This document shows, in pieces, positions 11,101 to 23,738 of a stretch of 64,000 nucleotides of DNA. Numbering within the stretch: position 1 is the stretch's first letter; each line of letters opens with the position of its first letter. Under the pieces are notes generated by a model. That model ran no database searches, had not been told where the DNA came from, and was given only the letters and a program-made list of their open reading frames with translations. Source of the DNA: Tetranychus cinnabarinus (Eukaryota; Arthropoda; Arachnida; Trombidiformes; Tetranychidae); assembly GCA_022266195.1 (NCBI GenBank), contig WHVY01000006.1, positions 3,472,001 through 3,536,000 of the forward strand, written 5' to 3'. Made by a program: the position numbers and the translations under genes.

Positions 11101-13986
11101 CCAATAATCGCTACAAGTTTACCTTGAGCAATTTTCATATTAATTTGTTTCAAGTTTGATTCACTTAATAACTTATAAGTTTCGTGATCCTTGTCAGTAA
11201 TCGACCCAAATGCTTTGCTTCCTTTATGGTCGCCAGTTTCATCTTCACTCATCACTTGATTCCACATGAAGTAACCATCTTCAACTATAACAGCAAAATC
11301 TGGTTTATCATTTCTGGTCACATATGGCTCAAGTTCATTTGCACTCAAAAATTCGTTGATACGTTTAATGGATACCGAAGTCTATAATAAGATTGAAAGA
11401 AAAGGTAAAAAGATTCGAGGTTAATATCAGAGTAATTCACATCAGGCATAATCTTACCGATATATACGAAGATACTATATTTGGAATCATCGTTAGAGGA
11501 AAACGAAGAATGTTGAATAAAGATAAAGAAACAAACGCTTTTTGAGCAGTAAGTGTTTCGCCTTGAACTAAGGTAAATGTAGCAAATGTTACAATAGAAA
11601 CAATTGTAGTTGAGCAGTTCCAAAGAAAAAGTAACACGCAATGAAGAAAGGATAAACTTTCAAGATGATCCAATTCTTTTGTTCTGATTGCAATTAAATT
11701 TTGGAGGAATGGCTCTTCCCAGGCATAAAATTTGATTATTTTGATACCACTTAGGACTTCATTCATAAATTTAATTCTTTTATCTTTTTGCTCCATGGAT
11801 TTGGTCTGAAACTTTTGTCCTATACGAATCATTATTGCATTGATGGGAAGCATCGTGATCATAATAAAGAAACCGAAGAATGAAGAATATCCCAATTCAA
11901 TGTATAGAAAATAAATGGCAAGCAAAACCAGTAATGGAATGGACCAGATTAAATTAACAAAGGGCAAAAAATCCATGAATTTTCTTGCATCAACAGAAAG
12001 TAAGTTAACCTTTTCCCCAGAAGTGATTTCTTTACCAATTTCATTGCCCAGTTTGAGGGATTTCTTGTATATGACCGCAGTCAAAGTTGAGCTAACTTTC
12101 ATTCCCATGATGTACATGTGATAAAAATAGTGGTTGATGGAGATAGTTTGTATAGTTGATGCAAAAAATAACGCAACAACAATTGTATACCCATGCCAAA
12201 CTGGTTCGTCTGATTGTCTTTCAATAAAATCAATGAAATACCTTTTTGAAAAAATATAAAAATATTCATTAGAAAAGATTATTAATCAAAATGTTCAACA
12301 AAAGGATGATCAACTTACTTTAACAATTGTGGTATAATGAATTGGGCGGTATCGTGGACAAGCAATAAAAAAGATCCTACCAAGAAACGATAACCAAAAA
12401 TTCTTATCAAAACTGGTATAATTGATAATTTATGTTTATCCAATAGCAATTGGTTCACATTCTGAGGTTTATTTTCATGGAATGTCTTTTTTTCTACTGA
12501 AGATTCGAATACTTGTATAAGATTTTTAGTTTTCATATCATCTCGAAGATCCCAAAAATCTTTAGTGGTTAAAATTTTTCTCCATCCAAGCCAAGCCAGT
12601 GGACTGAACCACAAGAAAAAAAGGTGATTGGGAAAAGAGGCTTTCGTTTCTGGATTGATACCATGGCTATCCTTTTGGGCACCTGTTTCGGAATGATCTT
12701 CCAAAGGTGGAATAGGTACATCGGCAAATGAGATGACAAAGAGTAACAAAAAAATCACAACAGATTGTGTATTGAATAAGTTTATATCAAATGGAGAGTA
12801 ATCTTCAGGATAAGTCCAAGTTTGAAAGCTGGTTATAAATGACGTGATTGTTTGAAGAAATATGTAAATCCATATTGTTACACTAGTGTGAACACCATGT
12901 AACCGATGATAATGAAATAATGTTAAAACATAGATCTAGAAGAATACAGCAAATGATAATACATGTAATAATTAATATTAATAATTAAAATTAAAACAAA
13001 ATATGTTGATCAAATGAATAAATATGTAAAGACAAACAATAACTTAAACTCACTCATCTTAATGTTAAGCCTTTCATCAGCTGTGGCCGTTAGTTTTATG
13101 CAACTCTCAAATTTTGCAAAATTCAAATTGTTCAAAATATAAATTTTTCATTTCTTCCATTCTAATCAACAATAGATTTTCACATTAAGTTTTGAATTGA
13201 TAAATTGCTTGGTTAATGCCAAGAATTAAATGACTTTACCATTAAAAGTTGCAAATTCTGTATTCTTTCATTGTACATAAAGTATATCAAGAACGACATT
13301 ATTAATCTAACCTTTTATTTCATCTAGAAACCATTATAAAATGTACTGAATAACATGAATCTATCCATAATTGTGTAAACAATCTTTTTAATTGATCACT
13401 AAATAATGAATTAAATTGCTGGTTTGTTAATTCTCAGATCTGATTGAACCACGAACAACACAAACTTGAAAATAAAAGGGTCATAAAGATAGATACTTAC
13501 AAAGGAAACAATGTTCAATATTGGAGCCAGAAAATCGACTGGAATAATTGATTCAGGTGAATAGGAATGTTGATAGATAGTTTTGGATAATTGTAACACA
13601 CAAAGAAGAATGCAAATCAAAGTTAGTATAAAACGAGATGAATTCTGAAGATTCCATGGAATCTTCTGTATCTCCTTAACACAAGTATCACTCTTGACAA
13701 GCTGTTTGATGATTGTGAATAACCAAAGAAGTCCTGTTGGTAGCCAGTTAAGCACAGTTTGACTGAAACATCGACTTAATTTGGGTGAAGTTGTATTCCA
13801 TGTTTGATTGTTGCTCTTTGGAGACGAAAAAATTAGAAAAAATTAAGATCAAATCAATTGAAAATTAAAATTAACTGACACTGGACTTACCCAGAAGATG
13901 TTTTCATGACACAAAGTTTCAAAATAAACTGCATCATCAACGGCAACCTCAACCATTGGCTCTGAATTTGTTTCCAATTCATCCAT
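8177..13986 (-). CDS. ABCC-family (MRP-type) full ABC transporter, copy A
   Basis: Eight exons: 13986-13891, 13815-13501, 12935-12319, 12241-11458, 11381-10169, 10085-9890, 9595-8520 and 8433-8177. All are GT-AG with fitting phases and give 1517 aa, close to the roughly 1530 aa of MRP1. The start MDELETNSEP runs into an MRP1-like N terminus (TWNTTSP...RCF), an extra N-terminal membrane domain (TMD0), then TMD1-NBD1-TMD2-NBD2. NBD1 has Walker A GPVGSGKSS, signature LSGGQKQR and Walker B YIMDDPLSAVD. NBD2 has GRTGAGKST, LSCGQRQL, LVLDEATAAID and H-loop AHRLNTIL. In NBD1 the H-loop His is Asn (VVINRLDLL). Known role: ATP-driven export of organic anions and conjugates, including xenobiotics, across the plasma membrane. 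The substrate is unknown. Copy B (16116-21812) has the same exon structure. Confidence 0.93.
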
Positions 13987-15025
13987 TGCCGATCAAACAG
14001 TTACCTAATAAACTCAATTATTATTACTGACTATTTAATATCTAGCTGACTTGGAGGACTGATATTAACCTGTTATTGAGCTTGCTCGCCATTTGAATAA
14101 CAATTTTCTTGATAATAGAGTTTCTTGTAGATTTATCAAAATGGTTTATCAAAAATAATCATACATTGTAGTGTTTAATCAAGTGCTGCTGTCCAGAACC
14201 TTTTAGTGACCAAGATCAATATTGAATATAAAGTAAACATTTTCATAAATTGTTATTACATAAGTTGTATAATTTGAGCTATTCAATGAATAAACATTTA
14301 TATTACATAATCAACATTAATTTCCTTCGGCAAAATAGGCAATTAAGCTAAACCTACCAACAGTTCATCCATGTTTCATTATAATAAAACTCATTGTTTT
14401 TGAAAATTTAGGTGCTTTTGTGTTTTTTGTAGACTCCATCTACAATATAATAAAGTAAAGAAGTTTGGGTTCGAAGTCATTCCGCAGATTCTTTTTAATT
14501 AAAGTAAACCAAAGGGTACTAATCAACCAGTTAGAGATTAAGAAGTTGAATTTCGATTCGATTTCTTGAACCATCCATTAAATTGATCCAAATTTCCTTC
14601 GTGAATATCAATCCAAAAACTCGCAAAATCAGCTTAAAGCAACATTTTAGGTCAAATTTGATCTAATATTAAGGAAGATTGAAAATCATGAATTTCGCTG
14701 CCCAGAGAATAGTGTAAATAATTTATTTCTAGTGAGGTGCATTTCTCAATGGCGACACTTCATTGAAATGAATTAAAAAAATTTCATCAGCCCGAACATA
14801 ACCTAACTTAACCAACCAAACACAACGATTGAGATTAATGTAGTTGAATTCAATTTCTCATAACTTATCAACCAAAGTTTATTTTAAATTGCCTTTCAAT
14901 AAAATCATTTAAATACGTTTTGGGGAAAAAGAGAAAAATTTTTGTCATTTGTCTTTTACATTGGTTTGGTACATTTGGGTTATTTTGGTCGTTTCTGGTT
15001 TTAGTTAGACCTCTTTCATTTTGGA
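13987..15025. other. Upstream region of ABCC copy A
   Basis: About the first 350 bp (to about 14340) match the region upstream of copy B (21813-22200), so the promoter was duplicated with the gene. The rest is AT-rich with no supported gene. Confidence 0.5.
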
Positions 15026-15312
15026 TCAGTTTCTTTGTTCTCGTCGTTTCTTTCTGTTAGGACAACATTCCATAAGTTTAAAAACTTGCCTAGAAGAGAT
15101 TAACCTTTGACATTTACCTGTTTGCTGGGCCATTATCAACGCTTTTTGCTTCACTTTACTCAGTCTCTTCCTGATATTCACCTGTGTCGAGTTGGACCAA
15201 GGCTTCATCTATTCCTTGAAATTGAAAGAAAACTGGATCCCAAATATTTTCGTCAGCCTTTAAATTATAGGCTTTATTTCATAGATAATTCTATGAGTGC
15301 TGGTCAATAGTT
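15026..15312 (-). pseudogene. Relic of an unrecognised gene, head-to-head with the 72-aa gene
   Basis: Two exon-like pieces on the minus strand join in frame: an upstream piece ending at 15160 (ENIWDPVFFQFQGIDEAL... then LDTGEYQEETE) and 15089-15026 (QVFKLMECC... ending in the basic tail KKRREQRN). The donor GTAAAG and the acceptor CTAG fit. The 5' part is broken: compared with the copy at 24127 there is one extra A next to the ATG, and in-frame stops lie further upstream. I do not recognise the family. The second copy has an intact 5' end but a lost acceptor, so neither copy is obviously complete. It could still be a live gene if an upstream exon exists. Confidence 0.35.
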
Positions 15313-15363
15313 GAAATTTAATGAGAAGAGTGTCAGATGTGTGTTGAGTTTTATTATTTATCG

Positions 15364-15733
15364 ATGGACCATTCAAGACAAGATCTGGAAACCAAGGAAC
15401 CAACCAAAAAATCTGGTAATGTTTTAAATTCATCCAATATTTCCCACTCTATTATGAAATTCAAAATAGTTCTCACGATAAGTTGTCAGTTATCCCACGA
15501 TTGAAATTGAACCCTCGTTGAGCTAATGAATGTAAAACATCTATTTTATGTAAAATTATATGACAGAGTCAAACAGTGATGGCTTTCGTAAATTTGGACA
15601 CAAATCAACTTGTTCATCAACCTGTCCTTCAAATGATCCTCGAACTAGAGATGAATATCGTAATATTGGAGAAGATTGGTTTGATAGACGATTAGGTCTT
15701 GTAAGAAACTCGAGTTCCGAGGAATCAGACTAG
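15364..15733 (+). CDS. Small unrecognised two-exon gene (72 aa)
   Basis: Exons 15364-15415 and 15567-15733 with a 151-bp GT-AG intron (donor GGTAAT, acceptor GACAG) give 72 aa, starting MDHSRQDLETKEPTKKS. The protein is hydrophilic, Ser-rich and charged, with a CSSTCPSNDP stretch and a C terminus containing EDWFDRRLGLVRN then SSSEESD. There is no signal peptide or membrane segment. Support for a real gene: the inverted copy at 23739-24082 keeps the same splice sites, but carries two nonsense changes that this copy lacks. The two conserved halves are consistent with a small nuclear or cytosolic protein; I do not recognise the family and assign no function. Confidence 0.55.
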
Positions 15734-15769
15734 ACAATCATTTGTGGGTAACTTACAAAAAATTTTACA

Positions 15770-15935
15770 ATATTAACGCTAGTTATATTCATACAACGGG
15801 TAGGATCATGTGTAAACTAAACAGCTTCAATGATTCAATTGTATTTCCTTTTTTTTAACAATTAACGTTTTCTTGACAATCATTGCATCAGATACCACTC
15901 AACCCAACCTCACTAGGACTGAATATCTTGCTCTT
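15770..15935 (+). pseudogene. Plexin-like gene relic
   Basis: This stretch matches the coding strand of the plexin-like gene around 26000-26170 (e.g. GGGTAGGATCAT and CCTCACTAGGACTGAATATC), with small insertions and deletions and no long frame. It lies directly downstream of the 72-aa gene. A different plexin-like relic adjoins the inverted copy of that gene at 23571-23738. Confidence 0.6.
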
Positions 15936-16115
15936 TTGTGACATGTAATTTTTAAACAGTTTTAAACATAAAGAAATCAATGGAAACGATATTGAATATT
16001 ATTGAATTAAACAAGACATAATCAATGTGGTATCTCTGAAGCAAATTGTCAGGTAAAAAGACTTAAAAACATTATTGCTTCTCAAGATTTTTTTTCAATC
16101 AAATTTAATGCTGAA

Positions 16116-19100
16116 TTAGACTGTTGGTTTGATCAGATTAGCTTCCTTGGCTAGTGAGTAGAAGAGTGAATCTTTGTTGTTCAAAAGATTTCTTGGTTCA
16201 TCAAACTCAATGATTTGTCCTGCATCCAAGACCATTACTCGATCCGAATCCAAAATAGTGTTTAAACGATGGGCGATAGTTAAGATTGTACATTCTCCAA
16301 ATTGAGATCGAATAGCTTTTTGAATCAAATGATCAGTTTCTAAGTCAATGGCAGCGGTGGCTTCATCGAGAACTGAAATTGAAAAGAAAATATTAATAAT
16401 TCAAGAGTTTGCTTATTGACATGCAATCAGTGATGATGTATACGGCAAAAAGAGTTTACCTAAAATTTTTGGTTTCTTAAGTAATGCTCTGGCCAGACAT
16501 ATAAGCTGTCGTTGACCACAACTTAATTTTTTACCCTCCTCTGTTATCTTGAAATTCAGTCCACCATTTGCTGCAATAAAATCTGCAAGTTGGACATGAG
16601 ATAATGCTGTCCAAATTTCATTTGAAGTATATTGGTTGACTGGGTCCAGGTTGAATCGTAAACTGCCACCAAAAAGGACGGGATCTTGAGGTATAATAGC
16701 AAGACGAGATCGAAGTTTGCTCAATGGTAAATCACATATATCGTAATCATCAATATAAATTTTTCCTCCTGAAGGTTCAATCAGACGAAACAGTGCTAAT
16801 GTCAATGTCGATTTACCTGCTCCAGTTCTTCCAACAATACCAACTTTTTCTTTTGACTTTATATTTGCTGATATTCCTTTAATGATTAATTCACTTCCAA
16901 ATTGATAACGAGCTTCATATTTATCAAATGTAATCGTCCCTTTCGTAGGCCAATCATCCTCAGGATCGATTTTACCTTTATACCAATCCTCTTCATTTGA
17001 AATTTTACAATATTCCAATATTCGTTCAACAGAGACGATGTTGGTTTCAAAGTCAGATGCCGTTCGAACAAACCAACTAAGCTTGCCTGTAAGAAGTATT
17101 GAATACGATACAACAAGACCAACTAAGCCAGGCTCTAACGAGTCTCTAGCAATAACTGCAAAGATTGTTGTTGAAAGAGTGATCAAAATACCAAAAAACT
17201 CAAGTCTTGTACTTAACCATCTATTCAATGTAACACTTAGATATAAACACGATATATTCAGATCTACTTTCTTGGCTGATTCTTCCATAAACTGTTCTGA
17301 CACATCAAACGCCCGAATAGTGCTGAATCCACTTAATGTTTCACCAAAATGTGTATAAATGGGTGATCGACTAATTGACTCAAGACGCTTTAATTGACGA
17401 GAAGTGGCCATGTAAATAACTTGAACAAACCCGTAAACAATAAAAATTGGGATGAACGTTGCTATAAATGTAGGTGTTTTCACAAATAAGATAATAAAGG
17501 ATGCAGCTATTCCAAAAAAACACCCAAGACAGCTACTGCGATATGAAAAAACGAGGAAAATGTTAATGTGCGCAAAGATAATTTTTCTACCAAATTCATT
17601 TGATTTGAATGTATAGTTGGCAAAAACTTACGTTAAGGCTTGAGGAAGGGTAGTATCAATTGAATCCATGTCTTTGGAAAATCTGTTCAATATTCTACCC
17701 AAAGGATTTGAATCAAAAAATGAAATCGGTGCATGGAAAACGTGGAAAAGCAAATCGCGATGGAATCCAACTGATGCTTTTGATGTGCCAATTACAAGGG
17801 TCCAAGAAACAATGAAAGTTACAATACCTTGATAAACAAAGAATTTAAATTATTGATTACTGTCAATGAACATTCTAAAAAAATTTTAAAATTTCATTGT
17901 CATTCATTACCTTTAGAAAGTCCAAGAACGCTGTAGATACCGATTCCCATCTTCGCATTTACAAGCATTGAATCATTTACTGCTTTCTCCTTGGTGTCTA
18001 AATCTGACCATTCAGATAACCACACATTAGATGCCAATTCAAATCCCTCCATTACAAAATGAGACGCAATAATCAAAAAAGTCCATAAAAATGTAACCAT
18101 TTTAAAATATTCAAAATAAACAACAGATTTCACTGTTCCAGTTTCTGTCGTTTCTTGTCTGATTAATTTATTTCTCTCGTCTAAATCATCATCATTTTGT
18201 ATATTAACATCTTTGTCTTCAAACTGCTGATTATTCTGACTAGTTGATGTACGCTGTGAAAGTTGCTCCACATATTTATCCAAACGAATTTCAGATTTCA
18301 TCAGCTCTTTGTAGGTACCCGACTCACGTATCATACCGTTATTCAGAATGTAAATTTGATCAACTTTTGTCAACAGGTCCAATCTATTGATAACCACAAT
18401 ACGAGTCTTATCTTTAAGAAGTCCACTTTCTGAAGAAAAAACATTTTCAAATATATGTGCAGACACATGAGCATCAACAGCACTCAGCGGATCGTCCATA
18501 ATATATAGATCAGAGTCACTGTAACAAGCTCTAGCTAAGCTGACTCTTTGCTTTTGACCACCTGACAGGTTTATACCTTTCTCACCAATTTCAGTTTCAT
18601 CTCCTTCTGGTAAATAAGAAATGTCTAGGTCAAGAGCACAAGCCGATATAACTCGATCATATTTACTTTTAATATAAGGATTGCCAAATAAAATGTTTTC
18701 TCGTAATGTTGTATTTTGAATCCATACTTGTTGAGCTACAAAAGCCATCTTTAATTTTCCATCAATATTAACACGACCTTTCACTTTTTTCATTTCACCC
18801 AAAATCGCATGTAATAATGAACTTTTTCCAGATCCAACAGGACCAATAATCGCTACAAGTTTACCTTGTTCAATTTTCATATTAATTTGTTTCAAGTTTG
18901 ATTCACTTAATAACTTATAAGTTTCGTGATCCTTGTCAGTAATCGACCCAAATGCTTTGCTTTCTTTATGGTCGCCACTTTCATCTTCACTTATCACTTG
19001 ATTCCATATGAAGTAACCATCTTCAACTGTAACAGCAAAATCTGGTCTATCATTTCTGGTCACATATGGCTCAAGTTCATTTGCGCTCAAAAATTCGTTT

Positions 19101-21812
19101 ATACGTTTAATAGATACCGAAGTCTATAATAAAGTTAAAAGTAAAGGTATAAAGATTCGAGGTTAACAACAGGTTATCAAAGTAATTTTCATTTAGGCAT
19201 GATCTCACCGATATATATAAAGATGTTACATTAGGAATCATTGTTAGAGGAAAACGAAGAATGTTGAATAAAGATAAAGAAACGAACGCTTTCTGGGCCG
19301 TAAGTGTTTCGCCTTGAACTAAGATAAATGTAGCGAATGTTACAACAGAAACAATTGTAGTCGAACAGCTCCATAGAAAAATCGACACGCAATGGAGAAA
19401 GGACAAACTTTCAAGATGATCCAATTCTTTTTTTCTAAGCGCAATTACATTTTGAAGAAATGGCTCCTCCCAAGCATAAAATTTGATAATTTTGATACCA
19501 CTTAGGACTTCATTCATAAATTTGACTCGTGAATCCTTTTGCTCCATGGATTTGATCTGAAACTTTTGTCCTATACGAACCATTATTGCATTGATAGGAA
19601 GCATCGTTATCATAATAAGTAAACCGAAGAATGAAGAATATCCCAATTCAATGTATAGAAAATAAATGGCAACCCCAATTTGTAATGGAATGGACCAGAT
19701 TAAATTCACAAAGGGTAAAAAATCCATGAATTTTCTTGCATCAACAGAAAGTAAGTTGACCTTTTCACCAGAAGTTATTTCTTTACCGATTTCATTGCCC
19801 AGTTTAAGTGATTTCTTGTATATGACCGCAGTCAAAGTTGAGCTAACTTTCATCCCGATTATGTACATTCGATAAAAATAGTGGTTGATGGAGATAGTTT
19901 GCACAATTGATGCAAGAAATAAAGCGACAACAATAGCATATCCATGCCAAACTGGTTCGTCTGATTGTCTTTCAATAAAATCAATCAGATACCTTTGGGG
20001 GGAAAATATAAAAATATTCATATTAAAAGATTATTAATCTAAATGTTAAGTAAAAAAATTGCGAAATTGAATGATCAACTTACTTCAACAGTTGTGGTAT
20101 AATGAATTGGGCGGTATCGTGGACAAGCTTTAAAAAAGATCCTACCAGGAAACGATAACCAAAAATTTTTATAAAAACGGGAATAACTGATAATTTATGT
20201 TCATCCGATTGTAGCTGCTTCACATTCGGAGTTATATTTTCATGGAAAGTCTTTTTTTCTGCTGAAGATTCGAATACTTTAATAAGATTTTTAGTTTTCA
20301 TATCATCTCGAAGATCCCAGAGATCTTTAGTTGTTAAAATTTTTCTCCATCCTAGCCAAGCCAGTGGACTAAACCACAAGAAAAAAAGGTGATTGGGAAA
20401 AGAGGCTTTCGTTTCTGGATTGATACCATAGCTATCCTTTTGTCCACCTGTTTCGGAATGATCTTCCAAAGGTGGAATAGGTACATCGGCAAATGAGATG
20501 ACAACGAGTAACAAAAAAATCACAACAGATTGTGTATTGAATAAATTGATTTCAAATGGAGAGTAATCTTCAGGATAAGTCCAAGTTTGAAAGCTGGTTA
20601 TAAATAACGTGATTGTTTGAAGAAATATGTAAATCCATATTGTTACACTACTGTGAACACCATGTAACCGATGATAATGAAATAATGTTAAAACAAAGAT
20701 CTAGAAGGTTACAGCAAATAATAATTATAATATTAATAATTAAAAAGTAAAACAAAACAAAATATGTTGAGCAAATTAAGAAGACATGTAAAGACAAACA
20801 ATAAGTAAAACTCACTCATCTTAATGTTAAGCCTTTCATCAGCTGTGACCGTTAGTTTTATGCAACTTTCAAATTGAGCAAAATTCAAATTGTTCAAAAT
20901 ATAAATTTTTCATTCTTTCCTTTTTAATCAATAATAAATTTTTGATTATGATCAATTAAAAAGATTGTTTACACAACTAAATGGATAGATTCAAGTTATT
21001 ATGTACATTCTATAATGGATTCTAGATGAAATAAAAGGTTAGATTAATAATGTCGCTCTTGATATACTCTATGTACAATGAAAGATTACAGAATTTAATG
21101 ACTTTAACATTAAAAGTTGCAAATTTTTCGTAGATTTATATTTTATGTAATCTAGAATGCATTATGAAATATACGTAATAACTTGAATCTATCCCTAGTT
21201 GTGTAAACAAGCTTTTTAATTGATCACTAAATAATAAATTAAATTGCTGATTTGTTAATTCTCAAATCTGATTGAACCAAGAACAGCACAAACTTGAAAA
21301 TAAAAGGGTCATAAAGATAGATACTTACAAAGGAAACAATGTTCAATATTGGAGCCAGAAAATCGACTGGAATAATTGATTCAGGAGAATAGGAATGTTG
21401 ATAGATAGTTTTGGATAATTGTAACACGTAAAGAAGAATGCAAATCAAAGTTAGTATAAAACGAGATGAATTCTGAAGATTCCATGGAATCTTCTGTGTT
21501 TCTTTAGCACAAGTATCACTCTTAACAAGCTGTTTGATGATTGTGAATAACCAAAGAAGTCCTGTTGGTAACCAGTTAAGCACTGTTTGACTAAAACATC
21601 GACTTAATTTGGGTGAAGTTGTATTCCATGTTTGATTGTTGCTCTTTGGACGAAAAAATTAGAAAAAATTAAGATCAAATCAATTGAAAATTAAAATTAA
21701 CTGACACTGGACTTACCCAGAAGATGTTTTCATGACACAAAGTTTCAAAATAAACTGCATCATCAACGGCAACCTCCACCATTTGATCTGAATTTGTTTC
21801 AAATTCATCCAT
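16116..21812 (-). CDS. ABCC-family (MRP-type) full ABC transporter, copy B
   Basis: Eight exons: 21812-21717, 21643-21329, 20700-20084, 19992-19209, 19123-17911, 17827-17632, 17535-16460 and 16372-16116. Every exon has exactly the same length as in copy A and the product is 1517 aa. The motifs are the same: NBD1 GPVGSGKSS, LSGGQKQR and the Asn H-loop; NBD2 GRTGAGKST, LSCGQRQL and AHRLNTILDSD. The exon 4 donor is GTGAGA where copy A has GTAAGA. The NBD exons are almost identical to copy A. Differences cluster in the N-terminal linker (e.g. HENITPNVKQLQSDEHK versus HENKPQNVNQLLLDKHK) and the first TMD (LQIGVAIYF versus LLVLLAIYF). It is probably a plasma-membrane exporter with a slightly different substrate range, which is inference. 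Confidence 0.93.
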
Positions 21813-22704
21813 TACCGATCAAACTGTTACCTAATAAACTCAACTATTATTACTAACTATTAAATATCTAGCTGACTTGGAGGACTGTTATTGAGCTTGC
21901 TCGCCATTGAATAACAATTTCAATTTGCTTGATAATAGAGTTTCTTGTAGATTTGCTATTTTTAACCGTCGATTCACAATGTTTTTTATCAAAATGGTTT
22001 ACATACTATCAAGAATAATCAAGCTTCATTCAGTATAATGTCTAATCAAGTTGCTGTTGTAGCCTTTTAGTGATCAAGATCAATATTGTATATAAAGTAA
22101 ACATTTTCACAAGTTGTTATAATTTAAGCTATTAATTGAATAAACATTTTTATTACAGAATCAACATTAATTTCCTTCGCCAAAAAGGCAATTAAGCTAA
22201 ATCTACCAACAGATAATCCAAACGTCATGTCTAGAACACATTGTTTTAGAAAGTTTCAAGTGAATCAATGATTCTAATAAAGTATAAAAGTTAATATTAA
22301 TAAATATTTCACTAAAGATTTTGTTTCTAAATGATGAAAAATGGTCTGATAATCAATGATCAGTTGGATTCGGCGAGATCTCGTACGTTTAATTTGGCTC
22401 TGGTAATATTATATTCGAATTATTTACATTAAAATGAAATGTGATTAATTCAATCATTATCAAACCAGTTTCAATAATTTATATACAGAGATAAATAATA
22501 TTCAGGGCGGTTACTTAATCTTGAAGATCAGTAAAGTCTGTCATAATTGAAGATGGAACCAGAAAATGTGAAAATTGAACCAGCAATATTCAATGGTGTG
22601 AAAGCGTTTCATATTTGGTAAAATGTTTTCATCCGATAATCAGGAAAAATTATCATTTAAGAGTAATAATTACACTTTTTCAGCCTTAAACCAGAATATT
22701 AAAA
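21813..22704. other. Divergent intergenic region (ABCC copy B / cathepsin B-like relic)
   Basis: The first 350-400 bp repeat the upstream region of ABCC copy A. The remainder leads into the cathepsin B-like relic. No further gene was recognised. Confidence 0.45.
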
Positions 22705-23393
22705 ATGAAATCTTTCATTGCTATTGTACTCAGCATTTGTTTCGTTAAGTCTTCTGGTACCTCTTCTGATGCATTAGAATCGTTGCCAGATGAGCTTATC
22801 GAGCTCTTCAATTCTAATGGTACAACATGGAAGGTAAGTAGTTGTTTTTTCCTGATCATATTAATTCATCATTTTTTCACCACGTTTCAGGCTGGAAAGA
22901 ATTTCGATGGATTGAGTTTATCGCAAGTGAAAAACCTTTTTATGAGCTCAGAAGAAACATTGACCACAAACGTTGAACAAATATGGCATTCAGATAGTGA
23001 TTCGCACAAGGAATTTGATTCTCGTACTGAATGGCCGCATTGTCCATCAATTGGTCAAATTTTTGATCAAGGATTCTGTTCACCTTCATGGATTTACGCA
23101 TCTGTTGGTCAAATGGCTGATCGTATCTGCATTAAAACAGGTCAAAATATTGATGTTAAAGCAACAGTTGAACACATGATGAATGGCAATCTTTGACTCT
23201 TAATATTAATACAATAATGTAATTTTTAATAGGTTTTTTCAAGCTTAAACGAGGCGTTGGTGCACTTAGAGTAGGAGAAAATAATTATTCTGCTTTAATA
23301 GAGAAAAATACAAAAGTTCCTTCCACAATGGATAAAGAGCAACTTTTCCTAGTCGCTCACAAGTGTAGCTGTGGTTGTGATAAATCTTGGTAG
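22705..23393 (+). pseudogene. Cathepsin B-like gene with large internal deletion
   Basis: Exon 1 (22705-22833) and the start of exon 2 (from 22891) parallel the gene at 6479: a signal peptide, the propeptide motif TTWKAGKNF and QGFCSPSWIY with the same Cys-to-Ser change (23086-23088). After TVEHMMNG the frame stops at 23194-23196. The sequence then continues directly as the last intron and last exon (acceptor at 23231-23232, GFFKLKRG-like, stop at 23391-23393). The deletion removed the second half of exon 2, an intron and the exon carrying the His and Asn residues. The tail differs from the intact paralogue (it ends CSCGCDKSW). It is a pseudogene or encodes only a propeptide-containing fragment. 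Confidence 0.75.
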
Positions 23394-23570
23394 ACAGTCT
23401 GATTGCTAGATGAAATGTCCATCAAATACGTTGAAAAATTTGTATTTGCAAGAATCTTAAACACCATTATTGTTTTACCTGATCTTTGAACAGTAAAATT
23501 CAGATGTAAAAACAAATTGAAAGCCTTTATCATGATTTCAATTGATGGGTTGAGTTTATTATTATGAGTC

Positions 23571-23738
23571 AAAATATTTAGGATAGAGTTAAATACAATT
23601 TGATCACACTTGAGCTCAGTGCAGCTACTTTTACATTGGATAGCAGTAATGCTCGTATTTAAAAGGTAATCAGTAAAGTAATTGGAAGTTGAGATTTTGA
23701 TAGTCTCCGTATTTTCTGAGTAAACGGCAGAAGTAATT
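23571..23738 (-). pseudogene. Plexin-like gene relic fused to the broken 72-aa gene copy
   Basis: It encodes ITSAVYSENTETIKIST and the following roughly 40 residues, almost the same as codons at about 25250-25430 of the plexin-like gene. The match ends abruptly at both sides. On one side it joins the 72-aa gene copy at about 23739; on the other, unmatched sequence (23394-23570) follows. Confidence 0.65.
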
